From the NCBI GenBank assembly GCA_021018815.1, contig JAITYX010000025.1, positions 4,374,501 to 4,438,500 on the forward strand: DNA of 64,000 bases. Reading direction: 5' to 3'. Positions 33,160 through 45,110 of the stretch are shown in pieces. The notes beneath the pieces are model-generated. The model worked only from the letters and a program-made list of their open reading frames with translations, was not told where the DNA came from and did not search any database. The position numbers were made by a program, and so were the translations under genes. Source of the stretch: Talinum fruticosum (lineage: Eukaryota; Streptophyta; Magnoliopsida; Caryophyllales; Talinaceae). Within the stretch, counting starts at the first letter, position 1; every line of letters begins with the position of its first letter.

Positions 33160-35893
33160 TAACTCAAAAAAGACAAAAGGTCACTGGTACCTAGAGAGTG
33201 GATGCTCATGCCACATGTCAGGAGATTGAAGACTCTTTTCTGAGTTGGAAGACTACAAAGGAGGCAAAGTAACTTTTGGAGATGACAGTAAGGGCAAGAT
33301 AGGTGGAATACGTAAGATTGGGAAAGGAGATAACCTGGTTAGCCCAGTCTATCTTGTCAAGGGATTAAAGCACAATCTACACATCATCTCTCAATTATGT
33401 GACAAAGGCCAAGAGGTAAGGTTCACTTAGACAAATTGCTATATTTCGATGCAACAACCAAAGAGACTAAGCTCTCATATGACGAGTCGAGTAATACTTA
33501 CACTATTCCTCTTTATGATCCAAGTAAGAATTTATCTTCTTTAAAAGCATCTTTGCATGATGATTCTTGGACATGGCATCGTAGACTAGGCCATGTTAGC
33601 ATGCATACTATCAAAAGGCTTGCATCTCATGGTTTAGTTAGAGGTTTACCTAACTGTGCATTTAAGAAAGATAAAATATGTGAAGCATGCACAAAAAGAA
33701 AACAGTCGGATCATCCTTCAAATTTCTCAAAACTGTTTCCACATCCAAAGTGCTTGAAATGTTACATATGGATTTATGTGGTGAAATCCTTGTAAAGAGT
33801 CTTGGAGGTAAATCATATGTACTTGTGATTGTTGATGACTACTCACGATTTACCTGGGTTTGTTTTCTTAAGCACAAAAATGAAGCTTTCAAAGAGTTTA
33901 GTAAGCTCTGTAAGAAAATTCAAGTAGAGTCTCGGACTCGGATCGGAAGAATTCGAACAAACCATGGAAGGGAGTTTGATTACTCGGAATTTGCAAAGTT
34001 TTGCGATAAGAATGGTATCGCTCACAACTTCGCAAGCACCCGTAACTCCTCAACAGAATGGATTATTGGAGAGAAAGAACCGAACTCTTAAAGAAATAAG
34101 AAGGACAATGATGATTAAATATGATCTACCTTACTATTTATGAGCGAAGGTAGTCAACACAACGAAACTACACACTCGAATAGATGCCTCATCGGACCCA
34201 TTCTGAAGAAAAATCCATACCAGCTCTACAAGGGAAAGAAACCCAACATCTCATACTTCAAACCCTTCGGATGTAAGTGCTATGTTCACAACAATGGTAA
34301 GGATCACATGACCAAGTTTGATGCTCGGTCGGATGAAGGTATCTTTTAGGTTATTCATCTCATAACAAAGCATATCGTGTTTTCAATAAAAGAACTAACA
34401 AAGTGGAAGAAAGCATCCATGTTATATTTGATGAGATTGATCAAGGAAAACCAATTGAGTCAATGTTCTCGGATTTGAAACTTAGTCGAGATGAAGATGA
34501 TTTTTTTGAAGCTGAGCTTAGACAGACTCAAAAGAAAACATCTCGGAATGAGACAGACTCGTAACATCATGACTCCGACTAAACCAGCTCAAGTGCCAAC
34601 TTAGAATGTTGAACATCAAATAGACGAGCAAGCCCAATCGGATCGGATCATTGAAGATCAACCAGTTCAACCAACAAATCTGGTGAACTAGAGAACAAAT
34701 ATGTTTCGAGCCACCCACTCGAGAACATCTTGTCCGACATCAATAGTGGGGTAAGAACTCACACTTCTTTGCAAAATCTATGTGCATTCATTGCATTCAT
34801 ATCATTAACTCGAACCCAGAAATGACTAGAGGCCCTAAATGAACCTGAATGGGTAGAGGCCATGTAAGAGGAGCTTAATCAATTTGAGAGAAACCAAGTC
34901 TGGACTTTGACCAAACGATCTTCTAACCACCCAGCCATAGGAACCAAATGGGTTTTCAAGAATAAGATGGATGAGGATGGGTTGGTAATAAGAAATAAGG
35001 CTAGACTTGTGGCTCAAGGTTACGATCAAGAAGATGATTGTAGGGAAACATTTACAGCGAGTTGCTAGGATTAAAGCAATCTGAATCCTTTTGGCATTTG
35101 CATCAAGCATAAATATTAAATTGTATCAAATGGATGTCAAATGTGCTTTTCTGAATGGTTTCATTCAAGAGGAAGTCTATGTTGAGCAACCCCTAGATTT
35201 AAAAACTCAGAATTTCCAAATCATGTTTTCAAGTTGTAAAAGGCTCTTTATGGTCTTAAACAAGCTTCCAGAGCTTGGTAAGAAAGACTGAGTAGTTTCT
35301 TGGTTGAAAATAATTTCAAACGAGGTCAGATTGACAAAACTCTTTTCATAAAAACTAAGGGGAAAGACTTTCTTATTACTCGGATTTATGTTGATGATAT
35401 AATTTTTGGAGCTACTAATGAAAATCATTGTCAAGATTTTTCTTAGTTAATGAGATAGGAATTCCAAATGAGCATGATGGGAGAGCTCAATTTCTTTCTT
35501 GGTCTACCAATCAAACAAGATAAAGATGACATCTATGTCCATCAATTTAAGTATACCAAGGAATTGTCTGAAGAAGTACAAGCTTCAAGATGTAAAACAT
35601 GCAACAACACCAATGAGTAGCAGCATGAAACTGGACTCGGATGAAAAAGATGCTGACTATGTTAGATACAAGGTTGATAGAAAGAGCACCTCGGGAGCAT
35701 GCGAGTTTCGGGTCAATCCCTTATATGTTGGCACTCAAAGAAGCAAAACTCGGTTGCTCTATCAACTACTCAAGCTGAGTACATTGCAGGAGGAGCATGC
35801 TCGTGCTCGGATTCTATGGATCAAGCAACACTTGAAAGATCTTGGACTTTTATTCAAAACAATTCCAATCAATTGTGACAATCGAGTGTAATC
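33160..35893 (+). pseudogene. Copia A pol (PR-INT-RT-RH), decayed, interrupted by copia B
   Basis: The protease motif reads WYLESGC; the catalytic Asp is Glu (codon 33194-33196). GAG-pre-integrase HRRLGHVSMHTIKRL and CEACTKRKQ are at 33570-33715. The integrase core has MDLCGEI and VDDYSRFTWVCFLKHK, but the second catalytic Asp is Asn (IRTNHGREF, codon 33960-33962). Reverse transcriptase keeps YVDD (35387-35398). RNase H is entered at about 35640 and stops at the insertion of copia B; it resumes at 46637. Frameshifts throughout. Confidence 0.82.
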
Positions 35894-37412
35894 GAAGACT
35901 CGGACACTCGCTCTATATCTTTCCGAGTCATGCAAAAGGAATCAGGTATAACGATGTCATTCATATAGAGTTTTGATTCCAAGGCATTCTCTCGTGTTTT
36001 AGAAACTTGAATTAAATAGTATCCTTCCTATGCGATTCGGCCTTCACATATCTCTTTAATCGTTTTTCGATTAGCGACTCGTAAAACTTGTTCTTTATTC
36101 CGAGTCCTTTCTCACTCGGAATCGACTTGTGTTTATTTACTCTACTGTTTGCATAGTCAGCATTCATAGCTCATTTCATGCTTAGTCTATATAAAGTCTT
36201 TTCTCACTATGATATTTGCTATAAAACGTGTTTCTTCACTTAAGACTAAGTCATATGGAATTCCGAGTATCATGGATTTTAGACTCAAAATTCCATTTCT
36301 TTTCGACTCGGATAATCAATTGCGTAATTAACATGATTATTTTATTATCTCGTGTCTAACCTTGGACCAAAGTATTTTATACTTTGAGAACCGAAGGTGT
36401 TTTACTTTTGTAGGTTATTCAATCGAGGATATCTTTTCAAACTACAAAAGTAGCCGGCTTCGTAACGTCAAATCACCAGCAGATATGGCTTTTCACCTTC
36501 CCTGCTTTAGTCCCGGAAGATTGTGTCGAAGCCGTCCGCTTCCATATCCGGAAAACTGGAACGCCAAGTTTAACGGTGGGCTTCACCACATTTATCAAGA
36601 CACAACCGATGGTTTTGGGACTTCCAAGAGAGTTAAACCGTTGTCCAACGTCCATATTTCAACGGATACTTTCGAGTGACTCGAAAGCTTTTCACAACGG
36701 TTACGTGAAGACTCTCGGTCAGCGAGATGAAGATAACGGCTACTCTGCCTGGTCATCTATAAATAGAAGCCACTTCACAAGACTTGAAGGTTGCCGAACA
36801 TATTGTCTATACACTTACTTGATCAAAGTTATTGTATTTACTCTCAATCTTCAACTTACAACTCCCACTCGTAATTCATTACTTTCGAGTTGTAAGGTCT
36901 TGTACTTAGTTACAAACTCCTCTTACATTCTTTGTAAGGTCCCTTGACTAAGTCGTAAGGGTTAACTCAGCTTAGTTGTCCCTAGCTGTAAGGGTTATCT
37001 CGGCTAGGAAGTACTAGATCGGATAAGGGAACTTCGAGTCTAGGAAAACTTGTATAGAGTTGTCTAAGGGAGCAACTCGGGTTCGATCAAGTTCACGGTA
37101 TTTTGTGGACTCAAAATAGTGGATTTGACTTTGTGTCTGGATTGACACGGGCCGTGGTTTTCTCGCCCGGGAGGGTTTCCACGTAAAATCTCTCGTGTTC
37201 TCTTTCGAGTTCATTCTAGGCTCGGACAGACCTTAGTGCTCTTGCTTCTTCGATTCACCGATTTCGAGTCCAACCTTTCTCGACTCTGTCTTTAGACTCG
37301 GAATCTGTCTTTGCATCTTTTCGTACAAAAGTGCGGTTCTTTCTAAAAGAATTTTCTATCACCCTATTCACCCCCTCTAGGGTGACTCGAGACTCTCCCG
37401 AGCAAACCTTCA
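35894..37412 (+). repeat. 5' LTR of copia B
   Basis: GAAGACTCGG...GAGCAAACCTTCA (the first T is missing or misread). TATAAATA box at 36758-36765. Confidence 0.9.
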
Positions 37413-37414
37413 AT

Positions 37415-37426
37415 TGGTATCGAGCC
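37415..37426 (+). promoter_or_regulatory. Primer-binding site of copia B
   Basis: TGGTATCGAGCC, two bases after the LTR. It differs from the iMet-type TGGTATCAGAGCC by CAGAG to CGAG. Confidence 0.75.
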
Positions 37427-37471
37427 TAGCCTTTCAGAAAGGATCTAACAGTCCAAAGGTTTAAAGATCGG

Positions 37472-39290
37472 ATGGCTCGAGAACACGGAGAGTTCGACGA
37501 AGGTAGATCTTCCAACGAGCCACCAAAATTCAAAGGTTCAAATTTCGGTCACTTGGAAGAAGGCGATGGAATGTTTCCTTATGGATCACGACGAAGAAGT
37601 ATGGGAAATCATACAACAAGGAAACTACATCCCAACGAAGACGAGATGAATTCAGAATCCTTCCAAAGACAAAGGCTGAGTTCACGCCAGCGAAGCGGAG
37701 AAGTTTAGAAAGAACTTCAAAGCCATGAACATCCTCATGTGCGCCATAAGCTCGGAAGAATATAATCGAGTCTCTGCTCGTGACTCTGCTAAAGAGGTGT
37801 GGGACACTCTGGTCAACACCTACGAAGGTACAAGTCAGGTGAGACAAGTGAAGATCGGTCGAGTATCTTCACAAATATGAGCTTTTCAAAATGGAGCCAG
37901 AAGAGAACATTACTCGGATGTTCATACGCTTCACTGAGATCACCAACAATCTCAAATCTCTGGGAAAGAAAATCTCCCATGAAGAAATGTGCCGGAAAAT
38001 TCTCGAAGCCTACCCAAGAAACGATGGGGTCCTAAGGTAACCGCCATAGAAGAGGCTCAAAACCTCTCACTCTTGAAGCCGGACGAGCTCATCGGAAAGC
38101 TTCGACTCATGAGATACATTTGGAAGAAGAAGATGCTGAGGGTACTTCCAAAAGGAACATCGCGCTTAAAGCCTCGAGAATCCAAAGAAGCAAGTCCAAG
38201 CTCCTCGACTCGAAGGTGATCCCATGGCACTCATTGCAAGAGGCTTCAAGAGAATGATGAAGCACAAAAGATGGGATAAAAGACCAAAAGAAGAATTCTA
38301 CAAAAAGGACAAGAGAGACAAAAAGGTAAGTTTTCTTCACCTTCAAAGTTATCTTTGTCTAAGAATTCGGGTGTTTTGAATGTGGCAGCAAAGACCACAT
38401 AGTCAAGGACTGTCCAAAACGAAGACGGGACGGGAAGAAGAAAAAGGCCATGATGGCAACTTGGAGCGATGAGGAATCATCCGAAGACGACGAGGATTCG
38501 AGATGACTCAAAATGTCTAATGGCAATCACCGACTCGAAGCCGAAAAAGAGTCGGACTCGGACACGGACTCGGATAATGAGGAAGCCGATCCTCAAGAGG
38601 TAATAAACTACTTCCTCAAATTCTCCAAAGTTGATTTAGCTAAATACATCATTACTTTGGAAGAAAAGTCCAATTCGATTCTTCTCATTTCAAGAAACAA
38701 CTTGAGTCAATCACTTCGAGAGCACTTCTTTGAAAAATGAATTAGAAAAGCCGAGATCGACACTCGGAGAACTCAAGACAAGTGCTCAAACTAATGAGGC
38801 TGAGTCCGAGTTACTCGAAAAGAGAATGAGCAACTGAAACGAAGCTCACCGAGTCTCAAGACCTGGTTTTAAAATTTACTCAAGGACGGAAGAGCCTTGA
38901 TATGCTCTTAGGTTCACAATGTGTCTCTTTTAGAAAAGAAGGTCTTTGTTTCAACAAGGAGGAAGAATCTAATTCTTACTCGGATTTGTTCAAAAAGGAT
39001 TCCGGAACTGTTAAGTTCAAAAGGCTGAGCATGGTCCCATTCACAAAAATGAAAGGAGGACTAAACCCGGACCTATTTGCAAAAGGAAACCATTTTCTCC
39101 TGTTTCAAAAGGAAAGGTTTTTAAAAGGAAAGAGACACGGACTCAGCTCCTTGAGAAGAAGAAGACTCGGAATCGGACTAAACCCAAAGTCATTCAAATC
39201 TGGGTTCCGAAGCACCTTCTTCCTCGGAAAAGGACCACAGTAAGAAATGTTACTGGGTTCGTTAGAGGAAGTGAGAAGGGTTAGATTATC
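37472..39290 (+). pseudogene. Copia B gag (SIRE-like), frameshifted
   Basis: Starts MAREHGEFDEGRSSNEPPKF. Capsid helices follow in several frames (37680-38220). An intact CCHC zinc knuckle, CFECGSKDHIVKDC, is at 38372-38413. An acidic Ser/Asp stretch (about 38510-38600) precedes LAKYIITLEEKSNSILLI and a Lys/Arg-rich tail. The protein would coat genomic RNA in virus-like particles. Disruptions are mostly one-base indels at CAG/CTG-type sites, so some may be sequencing error. Confidence 0.75.
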
Positions 39291-39299
39291 TCTGTTTTG

Positions 39300-42200
39300 C
39301 AGGTCACTCGGAAAAGATCAAAAGGACATTGGTACCTGGACAGTGGATGCTCACGACATATGACAGGTGACCAAGGACTCTTTTCGAGTTGGAATCATAT
39401 AAAGGAGGAAAGGTGACCTTTGGTGATGACAAGCAAGGGCAAGATAGTGGGCATTGGGAAGATTGGTAATGGAAACAATCTGGTGAGCCCGGTCTACCTT
39501 GTCAAAGGACTTAAGTACAACTTACTTAGCATCTCCCGACTTTGTGACAAAGGTCAAGAGGTAAAATTCACTCAATCCAAGTGCTACATCACGGATGAGA
39601 CCACCAAAGAGGTAAAGCTCTCGGGTAAGAGATCGGGTAATACCTACGTCATTCCTCTCTCGACCCAAGTCGGAACTTATCATGTTTAAAAGCACATCTT
39701 CAAGATGATTCTTGGACTTGGCATCGTAGATTAGGTCATATTAGCATGCATACTATCAAAAAGCTTGCATCTCATCATCTAGTTAGAGGATTACCTAACC
39801 GTATGTTTGAGAAGGATAAAGTATGTGAAGCATGCACCGAGGGAAACAAGTCGGATCTTCATTCAAATCTCTGAAGACAGTTTCCACATCCAACGTGCTT
39901 GGATTACTACACATGGACTTATGTGGTGAAATCCCTGTGAAGAGTCTCGGAGGTAAATCTTACATACTTGTTATTATTGATGATTTTTCAAGATTTACCT
40001 GGGTGTGTTTTCTGAAGCATAAGAATGAGGCCTTCAAGGAGTTCAGCAAGCTCTATAGAAAGATTCAAGTTGAGTCTCAAACTCGGATCCAAAAGATTCG
40101 AACCGACCATGGAAGGGAGTTCGATTACTCGGAATTCTCGAGTTTTGTGACAAGAATGGAATTTCTCACAACTTCTCAGCACCAGAACTCCTCAACGAGA
40201 ATGGAGTAGTTGAGAGAAAGAACAGAACCCTTGAAGAAATAGCAAGGACGATGATGATTGAACACAACTTGCCTTACTATTTACAGGCGAGGCGATAAAC
40301 ACGACCCAACTACACCCTCAATCGATGCCTCATCGGACCCATTCCGAAGAAAACCCCTTATGAGCTCTACAAAGGGAGGAAGCCAAATATTTCCTATTTC
40401 GAGACCTTTCGGGTGTAAGTGCTTTGTCCACAACAACGGTAAGGATCATCTGACCAAGTTTGATGCTCGGTCGAGACGAAGGAATTTTTCTAGGTTACTC
40501 TTCTCATAGCAAAGCTTACCGTTTATTCAACAAGAGAACTAACAAAGTGGAAGAAAGTATCCACGTAGTGTTTGATGAGCTTGAACAGGGAAAACCAAGT
40601 GAATCTTCATACTCGGAACCGAAGCTCGAAAGGATGATGACGAAGATGAGTCTATAAAGACTCGAAGGAGACCACTCGAACGAGAAAGCTCGGAATGAGA
40701 CAACTCAAGAGGTCACTCGAACGAGCAAGTCAATGAAGAGGATCACTCGGAACAAGCTTCGAAGATCAAGCAATTCAACCAACAAACCTGGTGAATCAAA
40801 GAAGCTGGTAAAGCGTTCAAATTTACTTCCAGTCATCCCCAAGAAAACATTATTTCGATATCAACGAGTGGGGTAAGAACTCGTTCTTCTCTTCATAATC
40901 TATGTGCATTCACTGCATTCATTTCACTAACTCGAACCCAAAATGCACTAGAAGCCCTTAATGAACCCGAATGGGTAGAGGCCATGCAAGAAGAGCTGAA
41001 TCAATTTGAAAGAAACCAAGTCCGGACTCGACCAACCGACCTTCCGACCACCCGAGTTATAGGAACCAAATGGGTTTTCAAAAACAAACTGGATGAGGGT
41101 GGAATTGTTGTCGAAACAAGGCTAGACTTGTAGCTCAAGGTTACAATCAAGAAGAAGGAATTGATTGTGGGGAAACCTTTGCACCAGTAGCTAGAATTGA
41201 AGCCATTAGAATACTTTTGGCATTTGCATCCTGCATGCATATTAAACTTTATCAAATGGATGTGAAGTGTGCCTTTCTCAATGGGTTTATTGAAGAAGAA
41301 GTCTATGTCGAGCGAGCCTCCTGGTTTTGAAAACTCAGAATTTCCAAATCATGTTTTCAAACTTCAAAAGGCTCTCTATGGTCTTAAGCAAGCCCCTAGA
41401 GCTTGGTATGAAAGAGTCGAGCAACTTCCCGGTTCAAAATGATTTTAAAAGAGGTCGGATTGACAAGACTCTATTCATAAAGACCAAAGGGAAAGATTTT
41501 CTCATTATTCAAATATATGTTGATGATATTATTTTCGGTGCTACTAATGAATTTATGTGCCGAGAATTTTCCGAGTTGATGAGCCAAGAGTTCCAAATGA
41601 GTATGATGGGAGAACTCAATTTCTTCCTTGGGCTGCAAATCAAACAAGACAAAAATGGAATCTTTGTCCATCAATCAAAGTACACCAAGGAACTGCTGAA
41701 GAAATATAAGCTTCCGGATGCAAAGCACGCATCTACTCCTATGAGCAGCAGTATAAAGCTTGACTCGGATGAGACAGGTAGAGCGAGTAGATCGAAACTC
41801 TATCGAGGTATGATTGGATCACTGCTATATCTTACTTCAAGCGGACCGGACATAATGTTCGATATTTGCTTATGTGCACGATTTCAAGCTAATCCAAAAG
41901 AATCACATCTCATCTGCGGTGAAGAGAATATTCGAGATATCTTGCGAGCACTCGGAATCTAGGACTGTGGTACTCCGGAGACTCGAACCGAGTCCGACCG
42001 GGTACTCGAGACGCGGACTACGCAGGATAAAAAGTTTATCGAAAGAGCACATCCGGAGCTTGCCAATTTTGGGTCAATCCCTAATATCCCGGCACTCAAA
42101 GAAGCAAAACTCGGTAGCTCTATCAACTGCAGAAGCTGAATATATTGCCGCTGGAGCTTGTTGCGCTCGAATTCTCTCGGATAAAACAACACTTGAAGGA

Positions 42201-42460
42201 CCTTGGACTATCTCTCAACTCGGTCCCAATCAAGTGTGACAATCAAAGCGCAATCAGTATCACTAAGAATCTCGTCCGAGCACTCAAAAACAAAGCATAT
42301 TGAAGTCGGGTATCACTTCTTACGCGATCACTCGGAAAAGGGTGATATTACACTAGAGTTCATTCCTACTAATCTTCAATTAGCCGATATCTTTACTAAG
42401 CCACTTGGTGAAGATCAATTCCGTTTTATTCGGAATGAGCTTGGTATGTTAAATGCTTAG
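39300..42460 (+). pseudogene. Copia B pol (PR-INT-RT-RH), frameshifted but with catalytic motifs intact
   Basis: The protease reads HWYLDSGCSRHMTG with DSG at 39339-39347. The GAG-pre-integrase zinc region lies around 39715-39850. The integrase has MDLCGEIPV, IIDDFSRFTWVCF and IRTDHGREF (second Asp 40105-40107), and the Glu in VVERKNRTL near 40210. RT runs about 40960-41700 with YVDD at 41516-41527 and an open 211-codon frame (41327-41962). RNase H has the block LSTAEAEYIAAGACCA (about 42120) and ends GMLNA-stop at 42460. Frame breaks occur repeatedly at CGAG/CTCG where copies A or C have CAG/CTG. Domain order INT before RT shows Ty1/copia. Confidence 0.88.
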
Positions 42461-42847
42461 TTTCGCGTTATGATTCTTGAACTTTTACGTGCTATGTGCT
42501 TTCGTTGTCAATAACCATTAGTTCGATTGATCATGTGATACTTGGGCTAATAGTTATTTCGTGTTTCGAGTCACTCGAAACTTTTCGAGTCAAACTCGGA
42601 CGTAGAGAAAATTGGACATCAAATTTTACGAAGCTATCTCTAGAACAGTGGAGAGTTTCGGATTATAATTTCAAAATCTTTTCTCTCTCTTTCTCGAGCG
42701 CTGCGTTCAAATCATAACCGCAGATTTCAAACCGTTGTTATCTCAACCGTTGAAGTAGAAGCTGTCACACCGGGCATTAATGACCGATGGACAGGCTGAG
42801 ACAGAACGGAGTTACTTAACGGATAGTGAACGGGCGCGCGTATTCTT

Positions 42848-42855
42848 TATAAATA
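42848..42855 (+). promoter_or_regulatory. Internal TATA box before the extra ORF of copia B
   Basis: TATAAATA, about 390 bp after the pol stop and 250 bp before the extra ORF's ATG. It is conserved in copia A (47241-47248) and copia C (63192-63185, minus strand). Confidence 0.55.
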
Positions 42856-42987
42856 ACGTCTATCCATCTTCATCTCGGTATTCTCAAACTCCTTCCCTCT
42901 CAAACGAAAACCCTCTCGCAGAAGTTTTCTACGTGAACAAGTGTTCCCTTGATCGTCCGCAAGTGTTGAAGAAGCTCTCTCTCTCTC

Positions 42988-43082
42988 GTAAGTTTTCGAT
43001 CTGCTCATCTCTCTTTCTCCTACCATTTTTCTTTGTTACCTTTTCTTCTACACCTCCTTCTCTTTCCTTTTCTCTCGAAAAG
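42988..43082 (+). other. Putative 95-bp 5'-UTR intron before the extra ORF of copia B
   Basis: Begins CTCG|GTAAGT-like (GTAAGT at 42988-42993) after a CT repeat and ends with a pyrimidine-rich tract and AAAAG at 43082. Copia C has the same segment with the same length (63053-62959). Copia A lacks it: there the CT repeat runs straight into TTTCATCT. Confidence 0.5.
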
Positions 43083-43104
43083 TTTCATCTTTTCATCTCT
43101 CACA

Positions 43105-44700
43105 ATGCCTAAAAGAGGAAACCATCCCGACTTTCAGGTTTCTTCATCCTCAAAGAAACCTCGCACCAACAAGCCGGATAGCTCAACCCCTTCTAAACCC
43201 GTTGTCACCCAGGCATCTTGCGTCTGGACGACAAGTTCTTCCCAACAACCAAATTCTCCTGGTTGACCAACATTCAAACCACCGGAGTCTACCCTTTCTT
43301 GTGTTTCAGCGAGTTCATCTATCCCGAACTCGTTTCGAGTTTTATACTCATCTCACCCACTCCGAAAATGTTCTAACCTCTCGGGTTCGAACATTACTTG
43401 TTCAGTATCAACACCTCCCTTCTTCACCGTCCGTTCAAAGTTTCTTCTCTCTTCTTGAACAGCAACCCTATCCCTTTCACTGAAGTCGCCGACGACTTCT
43501 TTGAAAAATTCGCTAAAGAATTCCCCGGGTCCGGAAAGAACTTTTACGTGACTCGGTTGAAGTCGAAGCCAGGCTTACGTGTTTTCTGCTGATGAGAACC
43601 TTCTTCTCACAGCATTCTAGCAAGGAGAACCCCAACTCCAAGCACCTCAAAGCCCTCTTCGATATCACTGGAGGGATACGAAGTCGATCTCTTCCCCTCC
43701 ATCATTGAGCGGATGGCCGCTGTGCTAGCTCAACTTCAAACCAAGAAGAACACCTCCCTTCCTTTCGGTGCTCTTCTCACCCTTGTCTTCAAACAATTCC
43801 AAGTTCCTCTTCCCTCGACCCTAACGCGGTGTCCGAGGCGGCCATTGTGGTCGGCAAAAGGAACTTCAGGGTACGGATACCGGAAACTAATCCCGGTGTG
43901 CGGGTTCACAACTTCGGAGCTGAGGCCTCCTTCTCCACCTCGGACTCGGAAATCCACCCCTCTTTCTCTTCCCTCTTCACCTGGTGGTGCCTCCACCTCC
44001 GGTGCTTCCAAAACTCTCTCTACCCTCTTGTCTCCTGTCTTCATGGACAAGATCACCTCTGTGTCTTCCGATTTCGGAGACATGCTCGGAGGTTTCAAGT
44101 CCGTCCTTCGAGGTCGACCATCAACCAAAAGACTGAGTCGAGTCCCAAATCCGAGAGCAGCGAGTCCTCGTTCTTGAGATGAGAGAGCTGGTTAAGGAGC
44201 GAAGGAGCTGGCTGAGCTCCTCGAGAGAGACGGTCCAAGGCGGCTCGAGAGCCGAAGACTCGGACCCATCCGAGGCGTCTTCGAGCCCGAGCCCGACCTC
44301 CTCGGAGAGCGAGGAAGCCGAGGAAGCGAGAGGAAGAAGCTACGGATGCAGCGGAGGATGCCGAGGAACCCGCGGCTGAAGCAGGTCCTTCCGGCAAAGG
44401 GAAGAAGAGGCCGTGGCAAGCTGCTCCCCAAGCTCAAATTGCTGTACTCGGCTCGGACAGCGAGTCCGAGTGGGTCGAAGATCTCGCTCCTCCAGCGAGT
44501 CGGCCAGAGCAGCCCCTCCAGCCCTCGAGGTCCCAAGGGAAGAACCTCTTGATCCACTATCTCCGGGTCGGCCCCTCGGAGCCGAGCCCCTGCGAACTAT
44601 TCCGGTTCTCCCTTCGCCGCGCTCAAGCACATCGTCAAGGTCTTATCAGCGCCGGCGCACCTCCGCTTCTACTCGGAAATCCCCACCTTCCTAGTTGGAG
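43105..44700 (+). pseudogene. Extra 3' ORF of copia B (function unknown; SIRE env-like position)
   Basis: ATG at 43105 opens MPKRGNHPDFQVSSSSKKPR. After frame changes a central region reads PFLCFSEFIYPELV and FLNSNPIPFTEVADDFFEKF (about 43290-43510). Downstream is a Ser/Pro/Glu-rich, GC-rich C-terminal half with a probable coiled coil (about 44170-44350). The central part resembles the 'putative plant transposon protein' domain found in extra ORFs of plant retrotransposons. The position after pol matches the env-like ORF of SIRE elements, but I see no clear signal peptide. The ORF is conserved in copies A and C. Frameshifts are mostly of the CGAG/CTCG type. Confidence 0.6.
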
Positions 44701-45097
44701 CCATGCACTCGAGTCACGATTCCTCGGTGTCTCCGCATTTTCTGTTTCAAAATTTTCTTTTGTCCGGACAACTTATGTGTATTACTTGTACTTTTCTCCT
44801 TTCCTTTTGTTTCTTGTTTTTCTTTGAAAGGCAAGGGGAGAAAATGTAGTCGAAACTGGTTGTCTTGTTTAGGGGAGTTTTTACCGCCCTTGTAAGTTTT
44901 TAATGGATTAATGCATTTCATTATTAATTTCGAGTTCTTTCTTTTACGAGCTAATGAGTTCAAGCATACTTTAATTTGCTCGATATATTGTATATTGCTC
45001 CGATCCATTCAATATGCCTTACTTTTATTCAAACTACTCAGAATCGATCTATTTTCCTCTAACAAAGTTTCTGTTTAAGTATGGAATGCCTTTCATC

Positions 45098-45110
45098 AAA
45101 AAGGGGAGAT
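45098..45110 (+). promoter_or_regulatory. Polypurine tract of copia B
   Basis: AAAAAGGGGAGAT directly before the 3' LTR. Identical in copia A (49489-49501) and near-identical in C (minus strand, 60909-60921). Confidence 0.85.

Noticed and set aside
44092..44694. Several long overlapping frames on both strands in the GC-rich part of copia B (and 61174-62453 in C)
   Set aside because: They are by-products of GC-rich sequence; only the frame continuing the extra ORF from 43105 (62936 minus in C) is supported by homology among copies.
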